In this document: positions 62,976-64,000 of the stretch, piece after piece
How positions within the stretch are numbered: the stretch's first letter is position 1
Layout: each line of letters opens with the position of its first letter
Assembly (NCBI RefSeq): GCF_902497995.1
Contig: NZ_CABVII010000001.1
Coordinates: 248,001 to 312,000 of the forward strand
From: Pseudomonas fluorescens
GTDB lineage: Bacteria; Pseudomonadota; Gammaproteobacteria; Pseudomonadales; Pseudomonadaceae
DNA length: 64,000 nucleotides
Direction: 5' to 3'
Position numbers and translations under genes: made by a program
Notes under the pieces: generated by a model
What the model saw: the letters and a program-made list of their open reading frames with translations, nothing else
Databases searched by the model: none
Told to the model about the DNA's origin: nothing

Positions 62976-63335
62976 TCACGCAGCCTTCCCCATCAGCATG
63001 CCGGCAATGCACAGATGCGCCTCATGCAGGCGCTGGTAATAGGTGTCACGACTGCATCCGCAGTGGGTGTACTTCTGAGACAGAAAGCTTTCGTGATTGC
63101 AGTAGTGCTCCCGCACGATCACCGACTGTTGCGGTGCCAGGTGCTTGTTCACGATTAGCTCGATATCTGCCGACTCGTCCAGCAACACCCTGCTACCGCG
63201 AGTTCCGCGAATCAGCTCGCCCTTGCATTCCATCAACATCGCGATCATGTTGCCGCCGCCCAGCTCCGAGCCTTGTGGGTCGCTGTGCAGATCCTCTGCC
63301 CAGAGCTTGAGCATCTCGTCGATTCGCTTAATCAA
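62976..63335 (-). CDS. Q-like antitermination protein
   Basis: 119 residues: IKRIDEMLKLWAEDLHSDPQ, NKHLAPQQSVIVREHYCNHE, SRDTYYQRLHEAHLCIAGML, the pattern of phage antiterminator Q (HTH-like end). The start is TTG 63335 or ATG 63314; the TTG overlaps the end of the gene upstream and follows AAGGAG. It lies directly before the late region. Confidence 0.75.
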   Translation of the reverse strand: MIKRIDEMLKLWAEDLHSDPQGSELGGGNMIAMLMECKGELIRGTRGSRVLLDESADIELIVNKHLAPQQSVIVREHYCNHESFLSQKYTHCGCSRDTYYQRLHEAHLCIAGMLMGKAA

Positions 63336-64000
63336 AGCAAGGCTCCTTGAACTCGACGCGCTGCAACGCTGAAGCGCCTCCCCAACCCGCAGGCTTCTTG
63401 TAAGCCCAAGGCCGCTGGCCGCTCTTGGCCAAAGCCGGCAGGCGCACACGCCGCCATCCCAGGCGATGCATGATCGCTCCGACGCGCATTTGTTCTGGCT
63501 TGCCCCAGTGACCGGCATCCAGCTTCAGCGGACCGGATAATACTTCGCTGCCGGTGGTGGTTTCACCGAGCTGCGAATCCTCAAGCCAACTCAGGATCGG
63601 ACCTTCCCACTCATCCACCACAAAGCGCTCATCTTGGGCTTCGGCGAACATCGACGCCTCTTCACGATTGACCCACCAGATATCGCCCGCCTCGTAACAG
63701 AACATTGCTTCAGCCCACAGCTGGTCACGGATGTCACGCAGCTGGGCCAGATCGACCTTGGTACACGCCACAGGCCAGTAACGACGGTTGCCGGTGGCGT
63801 CCTTGAGATATTCGTCTTGGTTGGTGGTACCCACGAAAACACACTGGCGTGGCACGTCATTACTTCTGCGGCCGTAGCTTTCACGATAGGTGTCGGTGGA
63901 CGCCGAGAAAAATTGCTTGGCCTTGGTGCTCTCAGCCTTGTTGAAGCTGTCCAGCTCGCCCAGCTCAATAATCCACTTGCCCCGGATCGCCTGAAAACCA
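63328..64000 (-). CDS. VirE-type primase/helicase, C-terminal part, runs off the window
   Basis: The frame is open to 64000. It reads KWIIELGELDSFNKAESTKA, SASTDTYRESYGR, VFVGTTNQDEYLKDATGNRR, the VirE/phage ATPase pattern, where the Walker B region and sensor Asn are visible. In many Pseudomonas prophages it is the replication gene that precedes Q. The N-terminal part lies beyond the right edge. Confidence 0.88.
   Translation of the reverse strand, partial: GFQAIRGKWIIELGELDSFNKAESTKAKQFFSASTDTYRESYGRRSNDVPRQCVFVGTTNQDEYLKDATGNRRYWPVACTKVDLAQLRDIRDQLWAEAMFCYEAGDIWWVNREEASMFAEAQDERFVVDEWEGPILSWLEDSQLGETTTGSEVLSGPLKLDAGHWGKPEQMRVGAIMHRLGWRRVRLPALAKSGQRPWAYKKPAGWGGASALQRVEFKEPCFD

Noticed and set aside
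62626..63012. A 128-codon minus-strand frame upstream of the holin
   Set aside because: It reads through the 62893 inverted repeat and has no start signal or known domain.
1..64000. CRISPR arrays, insertion sequences, rRNA genes
   Set aside because: No regularly spaced identical repeats of CRISPR type, no transposase and no rRNA sequence were seen.

Overview
The window looks like the chromosome of a Pseudomonas of the P. fluorescens group. The basis is the lexA2-imuA-imuB-dnaE2 mutagenesis operon, the many REP/REPIN palindromes of the '(T)GTAGGAGC.. / CCCGCTCCCACAG' type between genes, high-GC codon use, and a run of typical Pseudomonas proteins (NADP-GAPDH next to a FUSC exporter, BI-1 protein, Dyp peroxidase). 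No database was searched; calls rest on motifs and family knowledge.

Region 1 (1-27150) is core chromosome. It holds the end of a hybrid two-component protein whose kinase core looks deleted, a UvrA2-type ATPase, a hybrid histidine kinase, and the LexA2-controlled mutasome operon (lexA2, imuA, imuB, dnaE2). An eight-gene tightly packed operon follows (GntR regulator, AprA-like flavoprotein, 2[4Fe-4S] ferredoxin, NitT/TauT-type ABC importer, HEAT-repeat protein, DUF971 protein), which I read as uptake plus redox chemistry of an unknown, perhaps organosulfur, substrate. Then come a Gfo/Idh oxidoreductase, a Dyp peroxidase with a duplicated 3' end, NADP-GAPDH with a Cra-like operator, a FUSC protein with a likely CTG start, an EamA exporter divergent from an Lrp regulator, a long non-coding repeat, and a BI-1 protein.

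Region 2 (27946-38166) begins at a tRNA-Ser(UGA) gene and is accessory DNA, visibly richer in A+T in parts. It carries a decayed LysR gene, a duplicated small ORF, a 1011-residue membrane NACHT-type STAND NTPase (the best candidate for an undescribed defence protein), secreted or lipoprotein genes of unknown role, a probable group II intron 5' fragment, a YedK/SRAP protein, two small coupled ORFs, and a DNA adenine methylase under an SOS box.

Region 3 (38317-64000) is a prophage read entirely on the minus strand and cut by the right edge. From right to left: VirE-type primase/helicase end, Q-like antiterminator, holin, small and large terminase, W-like joiner, lambda-type portal, ClpP-type prohead protease, decoration protein and capsid, then a P2-type contractile tail (V, W, J, I, fibres, sheath, tube, E/E', tape measure, U, X, D), GH19 endolysin and nested Rz/Rz1 spanins. 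It is a mosaic of lambda-like head genes and P2-like tail genes. One fibre carries SPRY and GH16 glycosidase-like parts. Intrinsic terminators punctuate the late operon, which fits control by the Q-like antiterminator. Integrase, repressor and attachment sites were not found in the window.
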